This document shows, one piece after another, positions 1-8,336 of a stretch of 64,000 nt of DNA. The stretch is taken from NCBI GenBank assembly GCA_028279245.1, contig JANQOE010000033.1, positions 1 to 64,000 on the forward strand. Direction: 5' to 3'. The translations under genes were made by a program, and so were the position numbers. How positions within the stretch are numbered: the stretch's first letter is position 1; every line of letters starts with the position of its first letter. The DNA is from Alphaproteobacteria bacterium (lineage in GTDB: Bacteria > Pseudomonadota > Alphaproteobacteria > UBA6615). The notes under the pieces are model-generated. The model saw only the letters and a list, made by a program, of their open reading frames with translations. It was not told where the DNA came from and searched no databases.

Positions 1-365
<365 letters not shown>

Positions 366-560
366 CCTCCCCGACTGCCCGATCCGAAGACCGAACATCG
401 GGTAGCTTTGAGCACCTCATCACAGGCTGGCTATGTAGCCTGGATGCGCCTGTGACTTGGCGTGTGAGTTCACACGCGCCGCCGCCTGCGCATCCCTTCC
501 GGATATTCACTTTTCCAAGAACAAAAACCCGACAGCCAGCGCCCGGCGCCAACGTCGGAT
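366..560 (-). promoter_or_regulatory. rrn leader with boxA-like antitermination element
   Basis: This is the transcribed leader between the predicted rrn start and mature 16S. On the minus strand, 504-523 reads TGTTCTTGGAAAAGTGAATA, close to the TGTTCTTTGA..AGTGAATA boxA-like element seen in alphaproteobacterial rRNA leaders. A hairpin formed by complementary GCGTGTGA and TCACACGC arms lies at about 460-478. No protein-coding frame here is convincing. The assignment rests on position and motif resemblance. Confidence 0.6.
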
Positions 561-566
561 GCGGGG

Positions 567-595
567 GTTCTACGCCCCGGTTTCACCTTAGTCAA
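567..595 (-). promoter_or_regulatory. Predicted sigma70-type rRNA promoter
   Basis: On the minus strand there is TTGACT (590-595) and TAGAAC (567-572), separated by exactly 17 bp. The DNA just upstream (596-615) is AT-rich, as in an UP element. The predicted start near 560 gives a leader of about 195 nt before 16S. This is inferred from sequence only. Confidence 0.65.
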
Positions 596-667
596 ACAGT
601 TTATGACAGTTTAACGGTGGATAACCTGGATAAGTGTGCGGCGCACAAATTCGACGCAACAAGAGCG

Positions 668-949
668 CTATGCCGGCAGGTGGTTCAGCGCCTCCGCCAG
701 GCTGCGGCCGAAGCGCCGCGACCCCTGGGCATGGTTCAGCACAACGTAGCGGCCGCCGCGGCGCCGGCCGACGCTGACCATCGGGCCGCGCTGCCCCGGA
801 TAGTGGATGCTGAAGAGATCGGAGCGGCTGTCCTGGTGGCGCTCCACCCTCGCCCACTGCCCAGCCGAAACCCTTGTTTCGGCAAGGTTTTCGAACGCCA
901 GCAGATCGTGGCTGGTAAGCCGCGCGCTATCTTGGGTGGGGCGAGACAT
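668..949 (-). CDS. Small hypothetical protein
   Basis: A 93-residue protein of unknown function, rich in Arg and Gly. The C-terminal half (VSVGRRRGGRYVVLNH, then a SLAEALNHL helix) looks like a small beta-sheet-plus-helix domain. It lacks a signal peptide or membrane segment. It lies just upstream of the rRNA promoter on the same strand. A purine stretch (AGGGG) directly precedes the ATG. I do not recognise the family. It is retained because its amino acid composition is protein-like and no better frame overlaps it. Confidence 0.45.
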   Translation of the reverse strand: MSRPTQDSARLTSHDLLAFENLAETRVSAGQWARVERHQDSRSDLFSIHYPGQRGPMVSVGRRRGGRYVVLNHAQGSRRFGRSLAEALNHLPA

Positions 950-1040
950 GCCCCTAACCTAATGCCGGTACAGCGTCCCCGGCATCATCCCAACAGCGAG
1001 AGAAACGTTGTGATTCCGGCCTATCACCTTGGGTAAGGCC

Positions 1041-1559
1041 TTAGACGTTCTGTGCTTCGGCCTTTCGCATCTGCAGCTTCAAGCCGACGATCTGATAGAC
1101 GTCGAGGCCGGTGATGCCGGCAATGTCGCGAAACGGGAGCTTGGTCTCCGAAAGCAGGATGCGGGCGAAGCGGCGCCGGCCGAGCCGGGCGCGACTGGTG
1201 CGCGGACGCGCCTTCTTGGCCGCCTCGGCGGCACGACGTTCCGCCGCATCCAAACCGCGGGCCCGGGCGGCCGCCATGGCCTCGTCCCGGCGCCGCTTAT
1301 CGGCCTGGATTTCCACATCCATCATAAAGGCGGCCCAGGCCGCCGGATGGTGTTTGCTTTCCTCGACGGGTGCGGCCTGGCGCGGCTCCGCCACGGTGCT
1401 GGCGGCTTCGTCGAGAGTCATGCCGAACTTGGTCGCCAACCGCTCGGCTGCCGCCAAGGCATTGCTCCGCTCACCCGCAAAGGGGCTCTCGGCCGCCAGC
1501 TTCAGAAGATTATGAAAGCGCTGACGGTCGGCGTCGGAGAATGCTTTCGCTGCTGGCAT
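1041..1559 (-). CDS. DUF2786 domain protein with C-terminal HTH-like segment
   Basis: A 172-residue protein. The N-terminal ~50 residues (helix NLLKLAAES, then ERSNALAAAERLATKFGMTLDEA) match the DUF2786 pattern, a domain of unknown function with a conserved Ala-rich helix and a GMT/GLS turn. A long Arg/Ala-rich helix follows. The last ~40 residues (LLSETKLPFRDIAGITGLDVYQIVGLK) resemble a helix-turn-helix in which a residue recognises DNA. I chose the ATG at 1559; a TTG at 1589 would add 10 residues. Function is unknown; DNA binding is a guess from the tail. Confidence 0.65.
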   Translation of the reverse strand: MPAAKAFSDADRQRFHNLLKLAAESPFAGERSNALAAAERLATKFGMTLDEAASTVAEPRQAAPVEESKHHPAAWAAFMMDVEIQADKRRRDEAMAAARARGLDAAERRAAEAAKKARPRTSRARLGRRRFARILLSETKLPFRDIAGITGLDVYQIVGLKLQMRKAEAQNV

Positions 1560-1746
1560 CCGAATTGATCCGCTATCCCAAGCCGCCAAGGCCGTTGAAG
1601 GACATGATAGACTCTATCGACATGGCGGTTAACGTTCCTTCTTGGGGGAGGTGCCCGGGGACCACATAACTGCTTGTGTCACTAGGTTTAACCTTATTCT
1701 TTGCTTATCTCAGATTCGCGACAACCCGCCAATTACGGAGCGATCC

Positions 1747-2073
1747 ATGCGTATCCAAGAGTCCATCGAGGTGAAGTTGCAGGCGTTGGCGCCGGCGCAC
1801 CTCTCGGTCGAGAACGAAAGCGGGATGCACAATGTGCCGGCGGGGTCCGAAACACATTTCAACGTGACGCTGGTGAGCGACCAATTCGCCGGCCAGTCCC
1901 GGGTGCAGCGTCACCGGGCGGTCAACCGGCTGCTGGCCGAGCAACTGGCGGGGCCGGTGCATGCACTGGCCATTCACGCCTTTACGCCGGACGAGTGGGC
2001 GGCGCGTGGACAGTCAAGGACGGCAAGCCCCGACTGCCTGGGCGGACGGGCCAAGGAGGCAGGCGGGCGCTAG
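1747..2073 (+). CDS. bolA: BolA family protein
   Basis: A 108-residue protein with the BolA fold signature: start RIQESIEVKLQAL, then HLSVENESGMHN, the FNVTLVSDQFAGQSRVQRHRAVNRLL core and the LAIHAFTPDEW end. BolA proteins pair with monothiol glutaredoxins to bind [2Fe-2S] clusters and act in iron and stress physiology. The His in SGMHN and the invariant C-terminal His (LAIHA) are present. The C-terminal ~20 residues after EWAARG are an unusual low-complexity tail. The ATG at 1747 is chosen because homology begins there; no coding character is seen upstream. Confidence 0.93.
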   Translation: MRIQESIEVKLQALAPAHLSVENESGMHNVPAGSETHFNVTLVSDQFAGQSRVQRHRAVNRLLAEQLAGPVHALAIHAFTPDEWAARGQSRTASPDCLGGRAKEAGGR

Positions 2074-2086
2074 TCAGCCGAAGACT

Positions 2087-2602
2087 TTGAGAAGCCGCCC
2101 TACCCTTGCATCGACGGCTGCCGGGATCGACCGGACGCTGGGGGCCGCGATGGTCCTTACTCTGATCACGCTGGTGGCGGGTTGGACGCTGCCGCTGATG
2201 ACGGTCAAGCGGCTGGTCTTTCTGTCGGACACGGTTTCGGTCATGAGCGCGATCGGCGATCTATGGCGTGCCGATCAGGTGTTCCTGGCGATCATCGTGG
2301 TGGTGTTCTCGGTGGTGTTCCCGGTGCTCAAACTCAGTGTCGCGACGTATATCTGGTACGTGGCGGATGCATCCGATGCCGTGCTCGGCCGACTGCTGGC
2401 TTGGCTTTCCGAGTTTGCCAAATGGTCGATGCTGGACGTGTTTGTCGTGGCGCTTACGGTTGTTGCGATCCAAGTTTCGCTGGTCGGCGATGTCCTGGTG
2501 AACCCCGGCCTCTATCTGTTCGTGTTTGCCATCTGCCTGTCGATGATCGTCATTCGGCGGGTTACCGCGGCGGCGAAGAGCCGCATGAACCAGCTTGCTT
2601 AA
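2087..2602 (+). CDS. Paraquat-inducible protein A-like membrane protein
   Basis: An integral membrane protein of the PqiA family with four predicted transmembrane helices: about residues 21-40, 68-92, 112-135 and 140-160. It has one PqiA domain and lacks the Cys-rich zinc ribbon of the full-length protein. PqiA/LetA proteins work with MCE proteins in inter-membrane lipid transport; no MCE gene is near. The start is uncertain: TTG 2087 gives 171 residues with a normal N-terminus, ATG 2150 removes 21 residues, and an upstream ATG at 1961 would overlap bolA. It overlaps the next gene by 8 bp, suggesting translational coupling. Confidence 0.8.
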   Translation: MRSRPTLASTAAGIDRTLGAAMVLTLITLVAGWTLPLMTVKRLVFLSDTVSVMSAIGDLWRADQVFLAIIVVVFSVVFPVLKLSVATYIWYVADASDAVLGRLLAWLSEFAKWSMLDVFVVALTVVAIQVSLVGDVLVNPGLYLFVFAICLSMIVIRRVTAAAKSRMNQLA

Positions 2603-3071
2603 TCCGCTCTTCCGGTTCGCTTATTGGGTCGCCTATCGGTTGTTGTGCGCGCGTTGGTATGTCACGCGCGAAACTCATACGGGGGCCAACGTCGCGGTTT
2701 GGCACGACGGCAAGCTGCTGGTGGTGCGCCACTCGTATCAGCGCGGGTTGTTTCTGCCGGGCGGGGGACTCGAAGCGGGCGAGAGCGGCCGGGATGCCGC
2801 GGTCCGCGAACTGCGGGAAGAAGTGGGTTTGACCGTTGACGCCGCGGCGTTGCGTTTGGCGTTGGTCAGCACCGAGACAGTCGCATTCAGGACGGATACA
2901 ACGGAGATCTATGAGTTGGAGTTAGATCAACCGTCGGCCTTGCGGATAGATGGCCGTGAGATCGTTGAGGCCCGGTTCGCCGACCGGGCCGAGCTGGTTA
3001 GAGACGCCTCCTCACAGCATCTGGTGAAGTACCTGGGTGTTCGGGCCCGGTCGGCTACGCAGCCGGTTTGA
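2595..3071 (+). CDS. NUDIX hydrolase
   Basis: A 158-residue hydrolase of nucleoside-diphosphate-linked compounds. The full Nudix box is present, starting at the GG before LEAGE and ending REL-REEVGL, which supplies the Mg2+-binding glutamates. An N-terminal hydrophobic helix (LFRFAYWVAYRLL) may tether the protein to the membrane, fitting its coupling with the preceding PqiA-like gene. The start is TTG at 2595, within the end of that gene. The 3' end overlaps the convergent aminotransferase by 17 bp. The substrate cannot be told. Confidence 0.88.
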   Translation: MLNPLFRFAYWVAYRLLCARWYVTRETHTGANVAVWHDGKLLVVRHSYQRGLFLPGGGLEAGESGRDAAVRELREEVGLTVDAAALRLALVSTETVAFRTDTTEIYELELDQPSALRIDGREIVEARFADRAELVRDASSQHLVKYLGVRARSATQPV

Positions 3072-4443
3072 GCTCGCCCGCCGCCTCGTTCAGCGCCTCC
3101 GCGAAAAGAGTCCCTGCCTCCTCGATATCAGCCGTCGTGATGCAGAGCGGCGGCGAGAATGCGAGGGTCGTGCCGCCCGGTAGCGCCCGCAGAATCAGCC
3201 CGCGTTTGAGGCACGCCTTCATGACTTTGGGCGCGGCACCAGCGTCAGCCGGGAAAGGCGTCTTGCGGGACCGATCGGCGACCAACTCGACCCCGACCAT
3301 CAGACCGCGCCCACGGACATCGCCGACAATGTCGCAGGCGTTGGCGGCCGACTTGATGGCCGCGAGTAGTTCCGGTCCGCGCGCGGCAGCAGCGGCCGTC
3401 AGGTCCTCCTCCTCCAGGATGTCGAGATTGGCGTGCGCGGCGGCGGCGGCCAATGGATGGGCCGAATAGGTGTAGCCATGCCAGAACGGGTCGCCGGCTT
3501 TGGCTTCGGATGCCAAGACATCCCAAATCTTTGCTGAGATCAAACAAGCGGACATCGGCAGATAGCCACTCGTCAGGCCCTTCGCGACCGTCATCATGTC
3601 CGGTTCAATGTCGTACACGTAGCTGCCGAACATTTCGCCGAGGCGGCCAAAGCCGCAGATCACCTCGTCAGCAATCAGCAGGACATCGTGGCGGTCCAGC
3701 ACCTCCCGGACAGCGGGGAAGTAGGTTCGCGGCGGCATGAGGACGCCGCCGGTGCCCATGATCGGTTCGGCAATGAACGCCGCGACATTGTCGGGCCCCT
3801 CCTCCGTTATCCGACGATCCAAGTCGGCGGCTAGACGGGTGGCGTAGGCCTCCTCGCTCTCGTCGTCGCGTTGCCCCCGGTACAGGTCCGGTGCCTCGAC
3901 GTGAACGACCTCCGGCAACGGGAGTCCAAACCGGTGATGCAGTTCCGGGAGTCCCGTCAGGCTGGCGGCCATGACCGTGGAGCCGTGGTAGGACCGATGC
4001 CGCGAGATGATCTTCCGCTTGTTCGGCTTGCCGCGTAGGTGGTTGTAGTACCACGCCACCTTGACCTGGGTGTCATTCGCGTCGGAACCGGAGTTGCCGA
4101 AAAACACCCGACTCATTTGGGGCGGGGCTAGACTAAGCAAGCGATCCGCAAGGCGAATGGCCGGCTCGTTCGACATGGATGAAAAGATGTGGAAGAAAGC
4201 AAGGTCTTCGGCTTGTTTTCGAATGGACTCTGCAACCTCGGTGCGCCCATAACCGATATTCACGCACCATAGACCGGCGGCGGCATCGAGGTACTCTTTC
4301 CCGTCCCGGTCCCAGAGACGAACACCGGCCCCCCGCTGCATGATGCGCGGACCCGCGGCCAAATGATCGGCTATCGGAGTGAATGGATGCATCAGGCATT
4401 CGCGATCCATATCGGCAAGTGGAATATTGCGCGGCTGGTCCAT
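3055..4443 (-). CDS. Class III (omega-) aminotransferase, PLP-dependent
   Basis: A 462-residue fold-type I aminotransferase of the class III family. Visible motifs are the cofactor-binding GNSGSDAND, the SYHGSTV loop, the LLIADEVICGFGR segment (Asp to the pyridine nitrogen) and the Schiff-base Lys in MTVAKGLTSGY. The family includes putrescine-, taurine- and beta-alanine-pyruvate transaminases; the substrate is not decidable here. The start ATG at 4443 follows a GGAG ribosome site; the longer frame to 4503 lacks one and is not homologous. It is divergent from the lipoprotein gene, with only 24 bp between the chosen starts. Confidence 0.9.
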   Translation of the reverse strand: MDQPRNIPLADMDRECLMHPFTPIADHLAAGPRIMQRGAGVRLWDRDGKEYLDAAAGLWCVNIGYGRTEVAESIRKQAEDLAFFHIFSSMSNEPAIRLADRLLSLAPPQMSRVFFGNSGSDANDTQVKVAWYYNHLRGKPNKRKIISRHRSYHGSTVMAASLTGLPELHHRFGLPLPEVVHVEAPDLYRGQRDDESEEAYATRLAADLDRRITEEGPDNVAAFIAEPIMGTGGVLMPPRTYFPAVREVLDRHDVLLIADEVICGFGRLGEMFGSYVYDIEPDMMTVAKGLTSGYLPMSACLISAKIWDVLASEAKAGDPFWHGYTYSAHPLAAAAAHANLDILEEEDLTAAAAARGPELLAAIKSAANACDIVGDVRGRGLMVGVELVADRSRKTPFPADAGAAPKVMKACLKRGLILRALPGGTTLAFSPPLCITTADIEEAGTLFAEALNEAAGELKPAA

Positions 4444-4467
4444 GCGGTCTCCGTTTGGTTCAGGCGG

Positions 4468-5007
4468 GTGGCGACCCGGTCTTACCCGCGGCTCTTCCGG
4501 CACCGCAAGGCTTGCGTCATGGGCGCCGTGTTGGTGCCACTGCTCGCCGCCTGCAGCGGGACAGGTCCCGCGATCACCTTTGACCGGCGCACCGATTTTA
4601 GCAGTCTCAATTCATACAGTTGGATGGTTACCGGCGCCCTGCAAGATCTGGACAACGCCGGGATCGCCGAGGTGCGGACCCGGGTCGAGCGGGAACTGGC
4701 CGCGAAGGGCTTTCAGCCGGTCGCCGGTGGGGCCGATTTCATTGTCAGCCTCAGCATCAGCCAGTTGGCCTATGTGCGACCGATTGCACCCCGCTATGCG
4801 GCGCGGCCGAGCACCGCGTTCCGGGATTCGCCGCTAGAGGGGACCCAGGAGGCCGTTATCACGGTGGCGGTCAGCATGGCGGATGGAACGACCAGGCGGG
4901 CCCTCTGGCGCGGTTCCCTCAGCCGGGCGCTGGGGCCCGCGGCGCCGGCAGAGGTGGCGGCCGGGATGGTCCCCGGAATCCTGGCGTTTTTCCCGCCGGA
5001 AACCTAA
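4468..5007 (+). CDS. DUF4136 family lipoprotein
   Basis: A 179-residue predicted outer-membrane or periplasmic lipoprotein. A basic n-region and hydrophobic stretch end in lipobox LLAA-C at about residue 27. The mature part begins ITFDRRTDFSSLNSYSW, typical of DUF4136 (extracytoplasmic, unknown function), and carries a predicted beta/alpha domain with VERELAAKGF. The start is ambiguous: GTG 4468 gives a better charged signal peptide; ATG 4519 leaves only 10 residues before the lipobox Cys. It is monocistronic. Confidence 0.8.
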   Translation: MATRSYPRLFRHRKACVMGAVLVPLLAACSGTGPAITFDRRTDFSSLNSYSWMVTGALQDLDNAGIAEVRTRVERELAAKGFQPVAGGADFIVSLSISQLAYVRPIAPRYAARPSTAFRDSPLEGTQEAVITVAVSMADGTTRRALWRGSLSRALGPAAPAEVAAGMVPGILAFFPPET

Positions 5008-5104
5008 GAAAGACACGGCCTGAGGGCCTCAGAAATCCTGCCGTTCCAAGGGTTCTATTAACCCTCTTCGTCCATAGTAAACCGTCCAACTGGAGGGTGT
5101 TTGG

Positions 5105-5992
5105 ATGCAAGGGAATGGTGCCGTCCGCCGCGATGTCGCGGGGCCGGAATTGGAGCGGGTGTCCGAGGCTATTCGTTCCTCCGAGCAGGAGCTCGACGTT
5201 CTTCGGAGCGAGATCGACAGCGTCGCCAAGGTGGCGCAACAGATCGAGGCGATCGCCAAGCAGACCAACCTGCTGGCCCTGAACGCCACGATCGAAGCGG
5301 CGCGCGCCGGTGATGCTGGGAAGGGGTTTGCCGTGGTCGCCGGTGAGGTAAAGGCGCTTGCCGGACAGACTAGCAAGGCGACGACAGAAATTGCCGAAAC
5401 ACTAAGAAACCTAGGCAACCAGGCCGAACGGATGGGCGAGCATGCCAAGACGGCGATCAGCGCCGTCGAAGCGGCCCAAGCCGTGCAATCTGAGGAGCCA
5501 ATCGAAGAGACGCCGGTGGAAACGGTTGAGGCTGCCCCGGCGGCGCCGGAAGAGACCGAGCAGTATCAGCCGGCGGTTTTGGGCTTCGACGACCAGCGCC
5601 GCTACGTGCAGGATACGTTTGCGCAGGTTGAGCCGATCGCCGAGACCGCCGCTGAGTTGTTCTACAATCGGCTGTTCGAGATCGATCCGAAGCTGCAATC
5701 CCTGTTCAAGGGCGACATGAAAGAACAAGGCAAGAAGCTCATGTCGACTCTGAAGATCGCGGTCAAAGGATTGGATGATCTTGAGAAACTCATCCCGGTC
5801 GTGCAGGAACTTGGACGCCGGCATGCGGATTATGGCGTCACCGACCGCGACTACGACACGGTCGCGGAGGCATTGCTGTGGACACTCAGCCAGGGGCTCA
5901 AGGACAGCTTCACCCCCGAGGTCGAGCAGTCGTGGGCGGCGGTGTACACGGTCCTTGCCGATACGATGAAGGCCGCCGCAGCGGCGGCCTAG
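5105..5992 (+). CDS. Fusion of MCP signalling hairpin with C-terminal globin
   Basis: A 295-residue soluble protein. Residues 15-125 form a methyl-accepting chemotaxis protein cytoplasmic hairpin with the highly conserved tip ([20 protein letters not shown], about 51-70), which contacts CheA/CheW. Residues 126-158 are an acidic Pro/Glu/Ala linker. Residues 160-290 form a globin with CD1 Phe201, probable E7 Gln208 and proximal F8 His240 (in [10 protein letters not shown]). There is no transmembrane segment, HAMP or full methylation helix. The order is the reverse of canonical globin-coupled sensors, which have globin first. A GGAGG site precedes the ATG. A hybrid kinase follows 13 bp later. 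Heme-based oxygen, NO or redox sensing is the likely role. Confidence 0.9.
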   Translation: MQGNGAVRRDVAGPELERVSEAIRSSEQELDVLRSEIDSVAKVAQQIEAIAKQTNLLALNATIEAARAGDAGKGFAVVAGEVKALAGQTSKATTEIAETLRNLGNQAERMGEHAKTAISAVEAAQAVQSEEPIEETPVETVEAAPAAPEETEQYQPAVLGFDDQRRYVQDTFAQVEPIAETAAELFYNRLFEIDPKLQSLFKGDMKEQGKKLMSTLKIAVKGLDDLEKLIPVVQELGRRHADYGVTDRDYDTVAEALLWTLSQGLKDSFTPEVEQSWAAVYTVLADTMKAAAAAA

Positions 5993-6005
5993 TGGTGTTC
6001 CGGAT

Positions 6006-8336
6006 ATGGTCGGCATAGGTACCACTCACCTTGTCATTCTCCTAGCGCTCGTCGGCGCGGGCACACTCTTGGTCCTGCTCCGACGCCGGCTGGCCGACCA
6101 AATCCTGCTTTGGTACACGCAACACGGACATTTCTTCTCGCGCCCGATGCTCACTGTCGGTTGCGTGGGCCTCGCGCTTTCGCTGGCGTCACTCCTCATC
6201 GTTGCGCACCAAACAGAGATCGCGGCCTGGCGGGACTTTGAGCCTCGGGCCCAGCAGATGGCACGGCTTGTGGAGAGCCGGCTGGATGGACATATCCACG
6301 CCGTTGAAGGGGTTGCGGCGCTATTCGCTGCGCGCCCCACGGTCACTCGAACCGAGTTCGAAACTTTCGCAAAAAAGCTCCTGGAGTCGGACGCTGGTCT
6401 GGTGGCGTTGGGATACATACCGAGGATCAGCGGTGAGCAGAGAGCGGATTTCGAGGCAGCCGCCTCCGCTGACCGTGGGACCGACGTCTACATCAAGGAA
6501 ATTGGTCCCGATCGTTCCTTGATACGCCGTGCGATCGAGGATGCCTACTTCCCGGTCCTCTATCTGGAGCCCCTGTTAAGCCGCGGTGGTCTGCTGGGCT
6601 TCGACTTCGGTTCCAACCCAACGCGACGCGATGCGCTTGTTAGGGCCCGCGACACCGGCGGTGTCGCGGTTAGCAGCGGCGTCCGTCTGCTCGATAGCAA
6701 TGCCGTCTTGCTGGTTGCACCCGTCTACGAGAGTCCCGAGGCACCGTCGACGGTGGAGGCCCGACGAGCCGCCTTGTCCGGGTTCACTGTTACCGCAACC
6801 CGATTGGGCAATCTTCTCGGCGGCGGTGACACATCGATTCAACTCGCCATCCTAAACCGGTCTGGTCAAACGGTTTTCAGCACGGACCGTGCGCTCTCCC
6901 CGGCGATCGACCACCACTATGAACACCAGTTTGCGGTTGGCGATCAGACTTGGGTGCTCAACATCGAGCCCGAAGCTCAGGTTGCCGGACTCATGGAACC
7001 GCAGCCGTGGCTGATTGCTGCTGCCGTGCTCAGCCTCGCCCTCCTTCTCGCCTACTATATGGGGAGCCAGCGGCAACGAGAACGCCAGGTCGAGCGATTG
7101 GTCGTCGAGCGGACAATGAAATATGCTCGGGCAAACAGCGCGCTGGAAGAAGAGATGGCGGAGCGCCAGCGGATGCAAGAGCATCTCGTGCAGTCGCAGA
7201 AGATGGAAGCGATCGGCCAGTTGACGGGCGGTATCGCGCACGACTTCAACAACCTACTGATGATCGTCGATGGCTATGCCCGCCGGGCGGAGAAAGCTGT
7301 CGGCCAGAGCAGCAAGGCTCACGATGCACTGCTCCAAGTGATCGCAGCGGCCGAGAAGGCAGCGAAGCTCACGAAACAGCTCCTCGTCTTCAGCCGGCGT
7401 CAGGCGATGGAGAAGCGTGTCTTTAGGGTCAGTGAAGCGCTGCGGGAAGCAGAGTCGTTATTGGAGCGCTCGGTCGGCAAGGACTGCCAGTTGAAGATGG
7501 AGTTCGGGGACGAGTCACTTTGCGTGCATTCGGACGCCGGCGAGCTTACACAAGCCGTGTTGCATCTTGCCGGAAATGCAGGCGATGCAATGCAGAGGGG
7601 CGATGTCACCATCAGGACCAGATCCGTGGTGCTGACGGACGAGGATGTCCGCGACATCGACGGTATCGAGCCGGGTGACTTCGTCGAGATATCGGTGACC
7701 GATACCGGCTCCGGAATCAGCGAAGAAGACCGACTCCATATCTTCGAACCGTTCTACACGACGAAAGACCAGGGCAAGGGCACCGGTCTTGGGCTCGCCA
7801 TGGTTCTTGGCTTCGCCCAACAGTCCGGCGGCACGGTCTTGGTCGAGACATCCGCCAATGAAGGCACGACAATGCGGGTCTTGCTGCCGCAGGCGGCGGG
7901 CGGTGCCCAGGAGGCCGCTGCGACGGTTGGCGACGAGTGCCGCGGGCGCGGGGAGACGGTGCTTGTCGTCGAGGATGATGAGGCGCTGCTGGCCCTGAAT
8001 AGCGAGACACTCCGCGAACTGGGATACAAGGTCCTCACCGCCGAAGACGGTTTCTGTGCGCTTGAAGTCGAAGAAGAATGCGAGGGCGAGATCGACCTGC
8101 TGCTCAGCGATGTGGTGATGCCGCAAATGGGCGGGTTCGAGCTTTGCGAGATTATTCGGGAGAAGCGTCCCGGCCTGCCGACAGTGTTTGTCTCAGGCTA
8201 TCCCAACCGGGACTCGGCGAAGGGCACCAAGATGCCGGAGAACTGCCAGTTCCTACAGAAGCCAGTGACGCCGGGGCATTTGGCGAAGGCGATCCGTACC
8301 GAGTTGGATTCGCCTCGTGCTAATGCACCTGCGTAG
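6006..8336 (+). CDS. CHASE-domain hybrid sensor histidine kinase with receiver
   Basis: A 776-residue membrane kinase. It has N-terminal helices (about 7-25 and 46-66), a periplasmic CHASE-like domain (about 70-330), a helix (about 337-356), a coiled coil, HisKA with phospho-acceptor His412 in GGIAHDFNNLL, an HATPase domain (N-box Asn in HLAGNAGDAM, DTGSGI, GKGTGLGLAM) and a C-terminal receiver with acceptor Asp702 (LLLSDVVMP) and acidic pair VVEDDE. CHASE domains bind small extracellular ligands. It is probably co-transcribed with the MCP-globin gene. Its stop overlaps the convergent downstream gene by 17 bp. The output partner is not obvious; the receiver may hand off to a phosphotransfer protein. 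Confidence 0.92.
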   Translation: MVGIGTTHLVILLALVGAGTLLVLLRRRLADQILLWYTQHGHFFSRPMLTVGCVGLALSLASLLIVAHQTEIAAWRDFEPRAQQMARLVESRLDGHIHAVEGVAALFAARPTVTRTEFETFAKKLLESDAGLVALGYIPRISGEQRADFEAAASADRGTDVYIKEIGPDRSLIRRAIEDAYFPVLYLEPLLSRGGLLGFDFGSNPTRRDALVRARDTGGVAVSSGVRLLDSNAVLLVAPVYESPEAPSTVEARRAALSGFTVTATRLGNLLGGGDTSIQLAILNRSGQTVFSTDRALSPAIDHHYEHQFAVGDQTWVLNIEPEAQVAGLMEPQPWLIAAAVLSLALLLAYYMGSQRQRERQVERLVVERTMKYARANSALEEEMAERQRMQEHLVQSQKMEAIGQLTGGIAHDFNNLLMIVDGYARRAEKAVGQSSKAHDALLQVIAAAEKAAKLTKQLLVFSRRQAMEKRVFRVSEALREAESLLERSVGKDCQLKMEFGDESLCVHSDAGELTQAVLHLAGNAGDAMQRGDVTIRTRSVVLTDEDVRDIDGIEPGDFVEISVTDTGSGISEEDRLHIFEPFYTTKDQGKGTGLGLAMVLGFAQQSGGTVLVETSANEGTTMRVLLPQAAGGAQEAAATVGDECRGRGETVLVVEDDEALLALNSETLRELGYKVLTAEDGFCALEVEEECEGEIDLLLSDVVMPQMGGFELCEIIREKRPGLPTVFVSGYPNRDSAKGTKMPENCQFLQKPVTPGHLAKAIRTELDSPRANAPA

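Noticed and set aside
4834-5448. Minus-strand frames across the lipoprotein and MCP-globin genes
   Set aside because: They are antisense shadows of well-supported genes.
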